Shown in pieces: positions 16,534 to 24,875 of a stretch of 41,295 bases of DNA. Source of the DNA: Rubripirellula sp. (GTDB lineage Bacteria; Planctomycetota; Planctomycetia; Pirellulales; Pirellulaceae); assembly GCA_029245125.1 (NCBI GenBank), contig JAQWPZ010000032.1, forward strand, positions 1-41,295, in the 5' to 3' direction. Under the pieces are notes generated by a model that was not told the origin of the DNA, did no database searches, and saw only the letters and a list, made by a program, of their open reading frames with translations. The first letter of the stretch is position 1. Each line of letters starts with the position of its first letter. Position numbers and translations under genes: made by a program.

Positions 16534-19500
16534 GTGCGACATATTTTTACACCCTCCCGCATCTTGGCTTTCGGCTTAGCCATCGCGTTTAACCTTTTGA
16601 CCACTTGCGATTCGAGCGGCCAACAGGGAAATGCCGATCAGGCCGAAGCGGAAATCAGCGCAGACCACGCAACCGCCATGGCCGCATCCCGCCAGTTGTT
16701 CCGATCCGATGTGCGTCAGATTTTTGTTGGCCGCTGTTTAAGCTGCCATGGTGGGGAATCGACAGAAGCCGAATTCTCGCTCGCTTCAAGAACAGCACTG
16801 ATGCGTGGTGGCGAAAGTGGCCAAGCGATTGAGATTCAAGATGTGCCTGAGAGCCGATTGCTGCGCATGATCCGCCACCAGGTCGAACCAGTGATGCCCG
16901 AAGACGGCGCCAAGCTGGATGACCGCCAAATTGATGCGATCGAGAAATGGATTCGCCTAGGAGCCGCCTACGACCAACCGTTGAGAGTAGAGAGCAGTGA
17001 CGATCCACTCGCCTGGACCAAGCGAGTGATTGACGATGCAACAAGAGAGTTTTGGTCATTTCAACCCCTGGCAGTCATCCCAACACCTGAAAAAAGGAAT
17101 GGCACATGGGCGCGGACAGCAATCGATGATTTCATTCTTGAGCAACTAACACGTGAAGAATTAGCCCCCAATGAAATGGCGTCACGAAACACTTTGGTTC
17201 GTCGCGCGTACCTTGATTTGATTGGATTGCCGCCCACCTCGACGCAAACAGCGGCCTTCCTGGCGGATCAAGACCCCCAAGCCTACGAAAAACTGATTGA
17301 TCGTTTGTTGGCCAACAAGCATCACGGCGAACGTGTCGCCCGGCACTGGCTGGACATTGTTCGATTCGGCGAGAGCCATGGTTTCGAGCAAGACTATGAC
17401 CGACCCCACGCTTATCACTACCGTGACTTCGTCATCAAGGCATTCAATCAAGACATGCCATTTGATCAATTTGTTCGTTGGCAATTAGCGGGTGACGAAA
17501 TCGCACCAGATGATCCACTGGCAATGATGGCAACTGGTTTCTTAGGCGCTGGCGTGTTTCCAACTCAATTGACGGAAAAAGAATTCGAATCAGCTCGCTA
17601 TGACGAACTTGATGACATGGTCGCGACCCTCGGCTCGGCAATGCTAGGAATCACGATTGGCTGTGCCCGTTGCCATGACCATAAATTCGATCCGATTCCG
17701 GCACGGGATTACTACCAGCTTGTGTCTGCTTTTCGGCACACGATCCGAAGCAACGTCGAAATTGATTTGAACAAAGTGGCCAACCGGCAAGCGATGCAGG
17801 CGTGGCAAACCGAAATCGATTCGCGAACGCAAAAGCTCAGGCGTTTTGAGGACGAGGAACTTGCGTCTCGCTGGGAGGAATTCATTGATTCACTGAAGCC
17901 ACCCACCGAAAGATCTGAAACCCACTGGGTTCGCCTGCGAGCGAGCAGGTTACTTTCTGAACAGGGAGCGACCTTTGTCCGACTGGACGACGGATCATAT
18001 TTGGCAACCGGCAAAAACGGTGTTTCAGACGCTTATATTTTTGAAACCGAAACGTCTCTTTCCGATCTTAAACAGCTTCGCATCGAAGCACTCGCTGACG
18101 ATTCGATGAAGGCATCGGGGCCAGGTAGAGCTGCCAACGGCAACTTTGCATTGAGTCGCATCACCGTGACAGCGCGGCCAACTGACAGCACCGAAGAACC
18201 AGTCGCGGTAGAGCTAATCAATCCGCAAGTCAGTTTCGAGCAAAATTCTGCCAACCTGTCGATTCAAGCGTCGCTGGACAACAATCCGAAAACGGGCTGG
18301 GCGGTTGACCCAAAATTTGGTCAGAACCACGCCGCCACATTCAATTTCCAAGAAGCCGTTGGCTTTCCGCAGGGAACCCATTTGACGATTCGCTTGGAAT
18401 TCCAAGTCAATGACCGGCATAATATCGGGCGGTTACGGGTAGCGGTAAGCAACGCGACCGAGACGCCACCGATCGACGGCGATGCAATCGATCAAGCAAC
18501 CGCCGAACTCGAGGTGATCAAACGCCGCCGTGATGAATTGAAAAACGGTGAGATGCCATCATGGGCCGTTACTGCTTTTAAAAACCAGGATTCGCGATGG
18601 CATGCTTTGCAGCAAGCCGTTGAAACGCAGCTTGCTGCTAAACCTCTTTCACAACTAACCAACGTGATGGTGAGCAGCGAAAACGTCAAACCGATTCCCA
18701 ATCACGGAGACGGCCGTGGCTATCCACACTTTTACGAAAACGTACACTTCCTAAATCGTGGCGACATCGACCAAAAACAAGGGATCGCTGAACTTGGATT
18801 CCCACAGGTCTTGATGCGAAACGCGGATTCCGAACGTTGGCGTGTCCAAAAACTACCACAAGCAACAACTTCATCCCGTCGTCGCGCAGTCGCCGCCTGG
18901 ATCACCGATGTCGATCACGGCGCTGGTTCTTTACTGGCACGGGTAATCGTAAATCGATTGTGGCAACAACACTTTGGCCGTGGCCTCGTGGCAACACCCA
19001 ATGATTTTGGTTTTCAAGGTCAACGGCCCACCAACCCTGAGCTATTGGATTGGTTAGCAGCGGAACTCATCCGAAACCAGTGGCGTCTTAAGCCGATTCG
19101 CAAGCTTATCATGACCAGCAGTGTCTACATGCAGCGGTCTGACTTTAACAATGACCACGCCGCAAAAGATCCTATCAACCAGTGGCAATGGCGTTTCTCT
19201 CCGCGCCGCATGGAAGCTGAAATCATCCGAGATGCAATGCTGGCGGTCAGCGGGGAATGGGACACCACCCAGTATGGACCTGGAACACTCAATGAATCGA
19301 TGCGTCGCCGCAGCATCTACTTCATGATCAAACGCAGTCGCTTGATCCCGATCATGCAGGTCTTTGACTCCCCCGAACCACTGGTAAGTGTCGGCAAGCG
19401 TCCCAGCACCACAATCGCGCCTCAAGCACTTGTGTTCATGAATCATCCGCAAGTGCGGGAATACGCGCATGCCTTTGCCAAAAAAATCGCGAATCAAGAT

Positions 19501-19722
19501 CTGAACGTCGCAATCGAACAAGCGTACATGACGGCTTTATCAAGATCACCAAGTGAACAGGAGCGATCTGATTCGATCACTTTTGTGCGGCGACAAACAG
19601 AATCCTATTCTGCGGACTCGAGTGGCTTGGCAACAAGTCAGAATGGCGAGGCGGTTGATTTTGCACTTGCAGATTTGTGCCAGGTGCTGATGAGTTTGAA
19701 TGAGTTTGTTTACCTCAACTAA
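16534..19722 (+). CDS. Exported PSCyt1-DUF1549-DUF1553 (PSD1) protein
   Basis: This 1062-residue planctomycete protein has a hydrophobic signal at about 9-25. The planctomycete cytochrome c domain PSCyt1 follows, with C68-L-S-C71-H72 and the GGES...L...SRLLRMI pattern. DUF1549 (PSCyt2, about 180-400) contains AYLDLIGLPP, ARHWLDIVRFGESHG and a second CxxCH at C377-A-R-C380-H381. A 350-residue linker separates it from DUF1553 (PSD1, about 780-1045), with RVIVNRLWQQHFGRGLV and LVFMNHP. The GTG at 16534 is seven bases after AAGG and begins the signal directly. The function of this family is not established; the heme motifs imply electron transfer in the periplasm or at the surface. It forms a pair with the DUF1501 gene nine bases downstream. 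Confidence 0.92.
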   Translation: MRHIFTPSRILAFGLAIAFNLLTTCDSSGQQGNADQAEAEISADHATAMAASRQLFRSDVRQIFVGRCLSCHGGESTEAEFSLASRTALMRGGESGQAIEIQDVPESRLLRMIRHQVEPVMPEDGAKLDDRQIDAIEKWIRLGAAYDQPLRVESSDDPLAWTKRVIDDATREFWSFQPLAVIPTPEKRNGTWARTAIDDFILEQLTREELAPNEMASRNTLVRRAYLDLIGLPPTSTQTAAFLADQDPQAYEKLIDRLLANKHHGERVARHWLDIVRFGESHGFEQDYDRPHAYHYRDFVIKAFNQDMPFDQFVRWQLAGDEIAPDDPLAMMATGFLGAGVFPTQLTEKEFESARYDELDDMVATLGSAMLGITIGCARCHDHKFDPIPARDYYQLVSAFRHTIRSNVEIDLNKVANRQAMQAWQTEIDSRTQKLRRFEDEELASRWEEFIDSLKPPTERSETHWVRLRASRLLSEQGATFVRLDDGSYLATGKNGVSDAYIFETETSLSDLKQLRIEALADDSMKASGPGRAANGNFALSRITVTARPTDSTEEPVAVELINPQVSFEQNSANLSIQASLDNNPKTGWAVDPKFGQNHAATFNFQEAVGFPQGTHLTIRLEFQVNDRHNIGRLRVAVSNATETPPIDGDAIDQATAELEVIKRRRDELKNGEMPSWAVTAFKNQDSRWHALQQAVETQLAAKPLSQLTNVMVSSENVKPIPNHGDGRGYPHFYENVHFLNRGDIDQKQGIAELGFPQVLMRNADSERWRVQKLPQATTSSRRRAVAAWITDVDHGAGSLLARVIVNRLWQQHFGRGLVATPNDFGFQGQRPTNPELLDWLAAELIRNQWRLKPIRKLIMTSSVYMQRSDFNNDHAAKDPINQWQWRFSPRRMEAEIIRDAMLAVSGEWDTTQYGPGTLNESMRRRSIYFMIKRSRLIPIMQVFDSPEPLVSVGKRPSTTIAPQALVFMNHPQVREYAHAFAKKIANQDLNVAIEQAYMTALSRSPSEQERSDSITFVRRQTESYSADSSGLATSQNGEAVDFALADLCQVLMSLNEFVYLN

Positions 19723-19731
19723 AGCCTGAAC

Positions 19732-21174
19732 GTGAATCACACATTCCTATCTAGACGTCAAATGCTCGCCCGATGTGGAGCGGGTGCTGGAATGCTCGGA
19801 TTGTCATCGCTGCTGGCCGACGAACAAGGCTTCGCCGCCGGACCGGCCTTGAGCATCGATCCAATGGCGCCCCGACCACCGCATTTTGACGCCTCAGCCA
19901 AAGCAGTGATCTGGCTGTTTATCAATGGCGGGCCAAGCCATGTTGACACTTGGGATTACAAACCCGAATTGGAAAAGCAAAACGGCAAGGAACTGCAGGG
20001 CTTTGATCAATTCACCGGGTTCTTTTCGGGACAGGTTGGCCCGTTAATGAAATCGCCGTTCAAGTTTCAGCAATACGGCGAGTCGGGGAAGTGGGTATCG
20101 GAACTGTTCCCACATCTTTCACAGCATGTTGACAAGATGGCATTTGTTCATTCGGCATATGCCAAATCGAACAATCACAGCCCGGCGTTATTCATGGCCA
20201 ACACAGGATTCACACAAATGGGGTACCCCTGTGTTGGATCATGGGTCACGTACGGCTTGGGCAGCGAAAGCCGAGAACTACCCGCGTTTGTCGTGATGTC
20301 AGATCCGAAAGGACGCGGGCAACCGAAAGGGCATTCACAAAATTGGGGTGCTGGATTCTTGCCGAGCGTCTATCAAGGGACTTGGCTGAAACCGAAGGGT
20401 GAACCAATCGGCAACCTCAATCCACCCTCTGAATTAAATGCCGCACGCCAGCGGAATCAACTCGATTTACTTGCCCAATTGAACCAGCTGCACCAGGACG
20501 CAAATCCAGGCGAGAAAGAACTTGCCGCGCGCATCGAAAGTTTCGAGCTAGCGTATCGAATGCAATCAGCTGCGCCCGAGGCGTTGAACATCAATGCAGA
20601 GCCCGCTCATATCCAAGCCGCTTATGGCATCGACAACGATCGCTGCTCACATTTTGCCAAGCAATGCCTGACGGCTCGCCGGATGGTCGAACGCGGCGTG
20701 CGTTTTGTCCAAATCTATTCCGGTGGTATGGAGAATCAACGATCATGGGATGGCCACAATGACATCGCGGGAAACCACCGCCAATTCGCGGGAGAAACAG
20801 ACCAACCGATCGCAGCCTTGTTAGAGGATCTTTCTCAGCGAGGCTTACTTGATTCGACATTGGTGATTTGGGGCGGTGAATTTGGACGTTTGCCTGTCGC
20901 ACAGAAATCGGCCAAGCCAGGGCGTGACCATAATCCTCACGCGATGGCGTATTGGCTCGCTGGCGGAGGTACGCGGGGCGGAACATCGTTCGGCGCGACT
21001 GACGAGATCGGGCACAAAGCGGCCGAGGATCGTGTCAACCTTCACGACCTCCACGCCACAATTTTGCATCTGATGGGCTTGAATCACACGCAGCTAACGT
21101 TTCGCCACAACGGCAGAGATTTCCGACTCACCGACGTCGAAGGCGACGTGATTCGACAAATTTGCAACGCCTGA
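19732..21174 (+). CDS. Tat-exported DUF1501 protein
   Basis: This 480-residue protein starts with a twin-arginine signal (SRRQMLARCGAGAGMLG at 7-23) and shows the DUF1501 pattern: LFINGGPSHVDTWDYKPE near residue 65, FVQIYSGGMENQRSWDGH near 325, WGGEFGR near 380 and GRDHNPHAMAYWLAGGG near 400. DUF1501 is distantly related to the alkaline phosphatase/sulfatase fold. Its reaction is not known. It nearly always follows a PSCyt1-DUF1549-DUF1553 gene in planctomycetes, as here with a nine-base gap, so the two very likely form one operon and work together outside the cytoplasm. The start is a GTG at 19732 with a weak ribosome site, which fits coupling to the upstream gene. Confidence 0.9.
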   Translation: MNHTFLSRRQMLARCGAGAGMLGLSSLLADEQGFAAGPALSIDPMAPRPPHFDASAKAVIWLFINGGPSHVDTWDYKPELEKQNGKELQGFDQFTGFFSGQVGPLMKSPFKFQQYGESGKWVSELFPHLSQHVDKMAFVHSAYAKSNNHSPALFMANTGFTQMGYPCVGSWVTYGLGSESRELPAFVVMSDPKGRGQPKGHSQNWGAGFLPSVYQGTWLKPKGEPIGNLNPPSELNAARQRNQLDLLAQLNQLHQDANPGEKELAARIESFELAYRMQSAAPEALNINAEPAHIQAAYGIDNDRCSHFAKQCLTARRMVERGVRFVQIYSGGMENQRSWDGHNDIAGNHRQFAGETDQPIAALLEDLSQRGLLDSTLVIWGGEFGRLPVAQKSAKPGRDHNPHAMAYWLAGGGTRGGTSFGATDEIGHKAAEDRVNLHDLHATILHLMGLNHTQLTFRHNGRDFRLTDVEGDVIRQICNA

Positions 21175-21187
21175 CGACGTGGTCACG

Positions 21188-21925
21188 CTACTCCTTGGAC
21201 CTGAACAAATTGGTGATTTCTGCAAAGTGGTGATAAGGAAAAAAGTGGTCACCCGAAAACATTTTCAAGGTATAGCCAGCTCGTGTGAATCGTTGCCACC
21301 CGGCAAGCCTGTTTGCCGACAGGGACTGATCTTCGGTTCCACCACACACAACCAACTCGATCGGTAACGGTTCAGTCGGCGGGTGCCGATACGATTCCAT
21401 CAAACGCAGGTCATGGCGAATCACTGGCAGAAATGCCCGCAGCACGTCAGGCTTAGCTCGCAACGCCGATGGGATCGCTCCATACTTTCGATCCAAATGT
21501 TCAATAAGCTCGTGCTCCCCGGCACCACTCCAGTCGCCGGGATTCAAACGATCTGGAGGCGCAACCGCCAGCGGAATTAAAGCCTGTGGTGGCTGTCCAC
21601 GCTGACACCGTCGTTCGGCCAGCAAATAGGCGAGCAATCCACCAAAACTGTGGCCCGCCAAAACCACCGGTCGATCGGTTTCCGCGTCCAAGGCTTCGTC
21701 AAATTGACGCACTAGTGATTGCAGATCGGTGGCAGATTCTTTGTGACGTTCCTCCCGTCCAGGCAACACTGCGACCCAAGTTTGCATCCCAAGATTTTGT
21801 CCACTTGTTTGCCGAACGAGTGCCGCGCTGGTTCCCCCCGCATGCGGGAACCAAACCAGGACTCCAGAATGCCTATCAGTGCTGGGAAGCTTGCGGAACC
21901 GCACCGGACCGTCCACCACGCTCAT
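21188..21925 (-). CDS. Type II thioesterase (GrsT/RifR-like alpha/beta hydrolase)
   Basis: This 245-residue cytoplasmic protein shows all landmarks of the type II thioesterase family: FPHAGG (26-31), PGREER (55-60), the nucleophile elbow G91-H-S93-F-G-G, FLPVIRHDLRLMESY (165-179), the acid D199 in CGGTEDQ and H227 in GDHFF. These enzymes remove wrong or stalled acyl groups from the carrier domains of non-ribosomal peptide and polyketide synthases. No carrier protein, synthase or phosphopantetheinyl transferase gene is in the window, so it is an orphan here and may act in trans. The ATG at 21925 has only a weak ribosome site. It converges with DUF1501, 14 bases apart. Confidence 0.85.
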   Translation of the reverse strand: MSVVDGPVRFRKLPSTDRHSGVLVWFPHAGGTSAALVRQTSGQNLGMQTWVAVLPGREERHKESATDLQSLVRQFDEALDAETDRPVVLAGHSFGGLLAYLLAERRCQRGQPPQALIPLAVAPPDRLNPGDWSGAGEHELIEHLDRKYGAIPSALRAKPDVLRAFLPVIRHDLRLMESYRHPPTEPLPIELVVCGGTEDQSLSANRLAGWQRFTRAGYTLKMFSGDHFFPYHHFAEITNLFRSKE

Positions 21926-22068
21926 GGACGGACCAACGCTGATTCACGCTGTGGTTGGGCAAAACCTGATTTACCGACCAGCAACGGATCTTGGTAGGCA
22001 TTCACACCTTGCCGGAGGGTGCTCGGACTGCAGCCGTAACTTCCTTGTCGGTTAGAGTCGTTCTTTCG

Positions 22069-22095
22069 TTGAAGACGTTGAACGGCGAGTATAAA
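22069..22095 (+). promoter_or_regulatory. Candidate promoter inside a small dyad
   Basis: TTGAAG (22069-22074) and TATAAA (22090-22095) resemble -35 and -10 boxes with a short 15-base spacer. The -10 box sits at the centre of the dyad CGAGT-ATAAA-ACTCG (22086-22100), where a repressor could bind. It lies about 60 bases before a small ORF. Confidence 0.35.
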
Positions 22096-22156
22096 ACTCG
22101 AGGTTTTGAACAAAGCTGATTCCTATCGAGTGTTCAGAAAATTCCAAGGGAAGCGC

Positions 22157-22258
22157 ATGATGAAGATCGCGAAGAAAAGAGGCTCACTCACCGCAGCAGC
22201 CAGGACAATACAAGTATCCGTTCCTCAGCAACAGCGGATTACATGCGAACCAATCTAA
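22157..22258 (+). CDS. Possible small gene or leader peptide (33 residues)
   Basis: Two consecutive ATG codons follow the purine-rich site AAGGGAAG and open a 33-codon frame ending in TAA at 22256-22258. The peptide begins MMKIAKKRG and is basic at its start, with no membrane segment. I recognise no family. Its codons (AGA, AGG, ATA, CTC) differ from those favoured in neighbouring genes, which argues against a long-established protein gene. In favour are the good ribosome site, a candidate promoter upstream and a strong hairpin terminator 54 bases after the stop. It could be a real small protein, a leader peptide, or chance within a small RNA. Confidence 0.35.
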   Translation: MMKIAKKRGSLTAAARTIQVSVPQQQRITCEPI

Positions 22259-22311
22259 AATACGGCTTTACTTTTAACCTCTCACTTACCAGTTGACAGC
22301 ATAGAAGTTGT

Positions 22312-22343
22312 GAAAAGAGAGTGTGCCCGTGGACTCTCTTTTC
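22312..22343 (+). terminator. Strong hairpin, bidirectional terminator-like
   Basis: GAAAAGAGAGT (22312-22322) and ACTCTCTTTTC (22333-22343) form a perfect 11-bp stem with a 10-base loop. A-rich and T-rich arms make it terminator-like on both strands. It does not follow any long gene on either strand, so it either ends the small-ORF transcript or attenuates transcription into the DUF1592 gene. Confidence 0.6.
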
Positions 22344-22494
22344 CCTTACTCCTGATCGCCACAATCACGAGTGTTTTCTCGCTGCTCCAACAAGACCAAC
22401 TTGCTCACTCGTGACCATTCGAAAAAAACGCAAATCGCTGCAATGTTGCACCGTCCCGCCGAGGTCTCGTCTTATCTCGAATCAGGGCACTCAA

Positions 22495-22517
22495 CAGTAT
22501 CAAGCCGCTGCTATAAT
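22495..22517 (+). promoter_or_regulatory. Candidate extended -10 promoter at the DUF1592 start
   Basis: TG-C-TATAAT (22509-22517) is a perfect extended -10 box. A TCAACA, matching four of six -35 bases, ends 15 bases before TATAAT. The predicted start point, six to eight bases past the box, coincides with the ATG at 22524. Confidence 0.45.
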
Positions 22518-22523
22518 GTCGGT

Positions 22524-24875
22524 ATGATCCGAGTCGCTATCTTCGCCGCCTGCGTGATATTCCGCTGCTCTCTTGCTGCGTCAGAAGTACCGGATCGACT
22601 TGTCAACTTGGTCAGCACAGCCTGTATCAGTTGCCATAGCAGCGACGACCCGATCGCTGAATTGAACCTCGAGCAAATGATTGCCGAACCACTGTCATCC
22701 AATCTGCAAAGGTGGGAACAAGTGGTCAAAAAGGTGGGGACTTTTCAGATGCCCCCCGCAGATGCTGACCGTCCGCGACGTGATGTCCTCGTGTCTGCCA
22801 CGCAAGCCCTGTCCGATGCTTTAGATAGCATCGCGAATAAACACCCTCGCGCAGGCCATGTTGAATCATTTCGCCGCCTAACTCGATATGAATATGGCAA
22901 TGCGATTCGAGACTTATTGTCATTGCAGGTAGACGCAAACAGCTTGTTACCTCCCGATGAAGTGAGCCATGGGTTTGACAACATCACCGTCAGTGAACTC
23001 TCGCCTACGCTGCTAAACCGTTACGTGTCGGCAGCGCAGAAGATCAGTCGATTGGCGATCGGCCGCCCCACTCGCTCACCGGGTGGCAAAACCTATCGCG
23101 TTCCTCCTGATGTTACCCAAGACGTTCACCTACCCGGCTTACCCCTAGGCACCCGTGGCGGAATACTGGTCCATCACTTGTTTCCAGAAGATGGCGAATA
23201 CGAAATTAGCATTCGCTTGTCCCGAGATCGAAATGAACATGTCGAAGGAATGCGAGAGGAACATAAGCTCGATCTACTGCTCGATCGCAAACTGTTAAAA
23301 CAATTCACAGTCCGCCCGCCGGCTGGGAAGAAGCAGACCAGCGATAGCTGGGACAAACCAACGCATGCAAACATCGATCGACATCTGAAGTTTCGATTTC
23401 CTGTTACGGCAGGGACGCGTGAATTGGGCGTGACGTTCTTAAGAAAGTCTGCCTCGTTGCTGGAATCAGAACGCCAACCGCTGAATGTGCACTACAACAT
23501 GTACCGTCATCCGCGATTGGGGCCGGCGGTTTTCCAGGTATCGATTACCGGCCCGTACGACTCGCGTGGACCCGGCGAAACACCCAGTCGTGACCAGATC
23601 TTTCGCTGTTATCCAACAAGCCAAGCAGATGATGAAACCTGCGCCCGAGAGATCATCACCAACCTGCTTCGACGGGCAACCCGTGGTCCAGTCAGTGAAG
23701 CGGACTTGGCGAATCCGCTGAAGCTTTATCGTGAAGCCTGCAGTCAGAATGGATTTGAAGCAGGGATCGAAATGGCACTCGCCGCAATCTTAGTCCATCC
23801 ACGGTTTTTATTCCGAATCGAGCGGGAACCGCCGAGTGTCGCGAGCGGTGAGGTTTACGCGCTCAGCGAACTAGAATTGGCGTCGCGATTGTCGTTCTTT
23901 TTATGGAGCAGCATCCCAGATGATGAATTGTTAACGATCGCCCAAGAAGGACAATTGCGGAACCCGCTCGTTCTGGAACGTCAAGTGCGGAGAATGCTTG
24001 CCGATCCACGTGCCGAATCGTTGGTGAAAAATTTTGTTAGTCAATGGCTGTACCTCAAAAACCTTGATTCAATCACCCCCGATGGTCGTTTTTATCCAGA
24101 CTTTGATGACAATTTGCGGCAAGCATTTCGGCAAGAAACGGAGTTGTTTGTGGGAGACATTTTTCGTGAGGATCGCCCCGTCATCGAGTTACTGAAGTCT
24201 GACGCCACATACCTCAACGAACGTTTGGCAAAACACTATGACATCCCGCACGTTTACGGCAGTCGATTCCGTCGCGTTCAATTGGATCCTCGCGACCAAC
24301 GGGGCGGTTTGTTGCGGCAAGGCAGCATTTTGACGGTGACATCGTATGCCAATCGCACGTCGCCCGTTCTTCGCGGTAAGTGGATTTTAGAAAACTTGTT
24401 GGGCATACCACCCCCGCCACCGCCCCCCGACATCCCTGACTTAGTGGATAACTTCGTTTCCGCTGAGCTATCCGTTCGGCAACGACTAGCTCAACACCGG
24501 GCGGACCCAACCTGCGCGAGCTGTCATAACTTGATTGATCCAATCGGGTTTTCGCTCGAAAATTATGACGCGGTGGGCCGCTGGCGGTTGACCGAAAAGG
24601 GGCAGCCCGTGGACGCCAACGGTGGTCTTCCCGGTGGACGCGAATTCACTGGCGTGGAGGGCTTAGAAAACGGCCTGCTGGAGCATCCCGAAATCTTCGT
24701 TTCCACTCTGGCCGAAAAATTATTGACCTATGCAGTCGGAAGAGGCACCAGATATTCCGACGCACCGTTCGTTCGTCAAATCGTCCGTGAGGCGAAGCAA
24801 GACAATTACAGACTATCATCAATTGTGCTCGGAATTGTGCGAAGTCCACCCTTCCAAAAGAAAGACGCGAAATGA
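22524..24875 (+). CDS. Exported DUF1587/DUF1592/DUF1588/DUF1585 cytochrome-like protein
   Basis: This 783-residue protein has a signal peptide (about 1-20), then a cytochrome-like start with C34-I-S-C37-H38 and FQMPPADADRP. DUF1587 follows (RRLTRYEYGNAIRDLL near 115-130), then DUF1592 (LSELELASRLSFFLWSSIPD near 450), DUF1588 (GGLLRQGSILTVTSYANRT near 593-611), a second CxxCH at C664-A-S-C667-H668, and DUF1585 at the end (KLLTYAVGRG). I chose the ATG at 22524 because it starts the signal peptide; the frame is open back to a GTG at 22371. The family's role is unknown, but its heme motifs point to periplasmic electron transfer. The stop overlaps the DUF1552 start (ATGA), so the two are translationally coupled. 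Confidence 0.9.
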   Translation: MIRVAIFAACVIFRCSLAASEVPDRLVNLVSTACISCHSSDDPIAELNLEQMIAEPLSSNLQRWEQVVKKVGTFQMPPADADRPRRDVLVSATQALSDALDSIANKHPRAGHVESFRRLTRYEYGNAIRDLLSLQVDANSLLPPDEVSHGFDNITVSELSPTLLNRYVSAAQKISRLAIGRPTRSPGGKTYRVPPDVTQDVHLPGLPLGTRGGILVHHLFPEDGEYEISIRLSRDRNEHVEGMREEHKLDLLLDRKLLKQFTVRPPAGKKQTSDSWDKPTHANIDRHLKFRFPVTAGTRELGVTFLRKSASLLESERQPLNVHYNMYRHPRLGPAVFQVSITGPYDSRGPGETPSRDQIFRCYPTSQADDETCAREIITNLLRRATRGPVSEADLANPLKLYREACSQNGFEAGIEMALAAILVHPRFLFRIEREPPSVASGEVYALSELELASRLSFFLWSSIPDDELLTIAQEGQLRNPLVLERQVRRMLADPRAESLVKNFVSQWLYLKNLDSITPDGRFYPDFDDNLRQAFRQETELFVGDIFREDRPVIELLKSDATYLNERLAKHYDIPHVYGSRFRRVQLDPRDQRGGLLRQGSILTVTSYANRTSPVLRGKWILENLLGIPPPPPPPDIPDLVDNFVSAELSVRQRLAQHRADPTCASCHNLIDPIGFSLENYDAVGRWRLTEKGQPVDANGGLPGGREFTGVEGLENGLLEHPEIFVSTLAEKLLTYAVGRGTRYSDAPFVRQIVREAKQDNYRLSSIVLGIVRSPPFQKKDAK

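Noticed and set aside
16534-16611. Lipobox in the PSCyt1-DUF1553 protein (LLTTC)
   Set aside because: Threonine before the cysteine does not fit the usual small residue; an ordinary signal peptide is more likely.
21922-22113. Minus-strand frame of 63 codons ending in ATGA overlap with the thioesterase start
   Set aside because: The overlap suggests coupling, but the start has no ribosome site and the composition is not convincing; kept only as a remote possibility.
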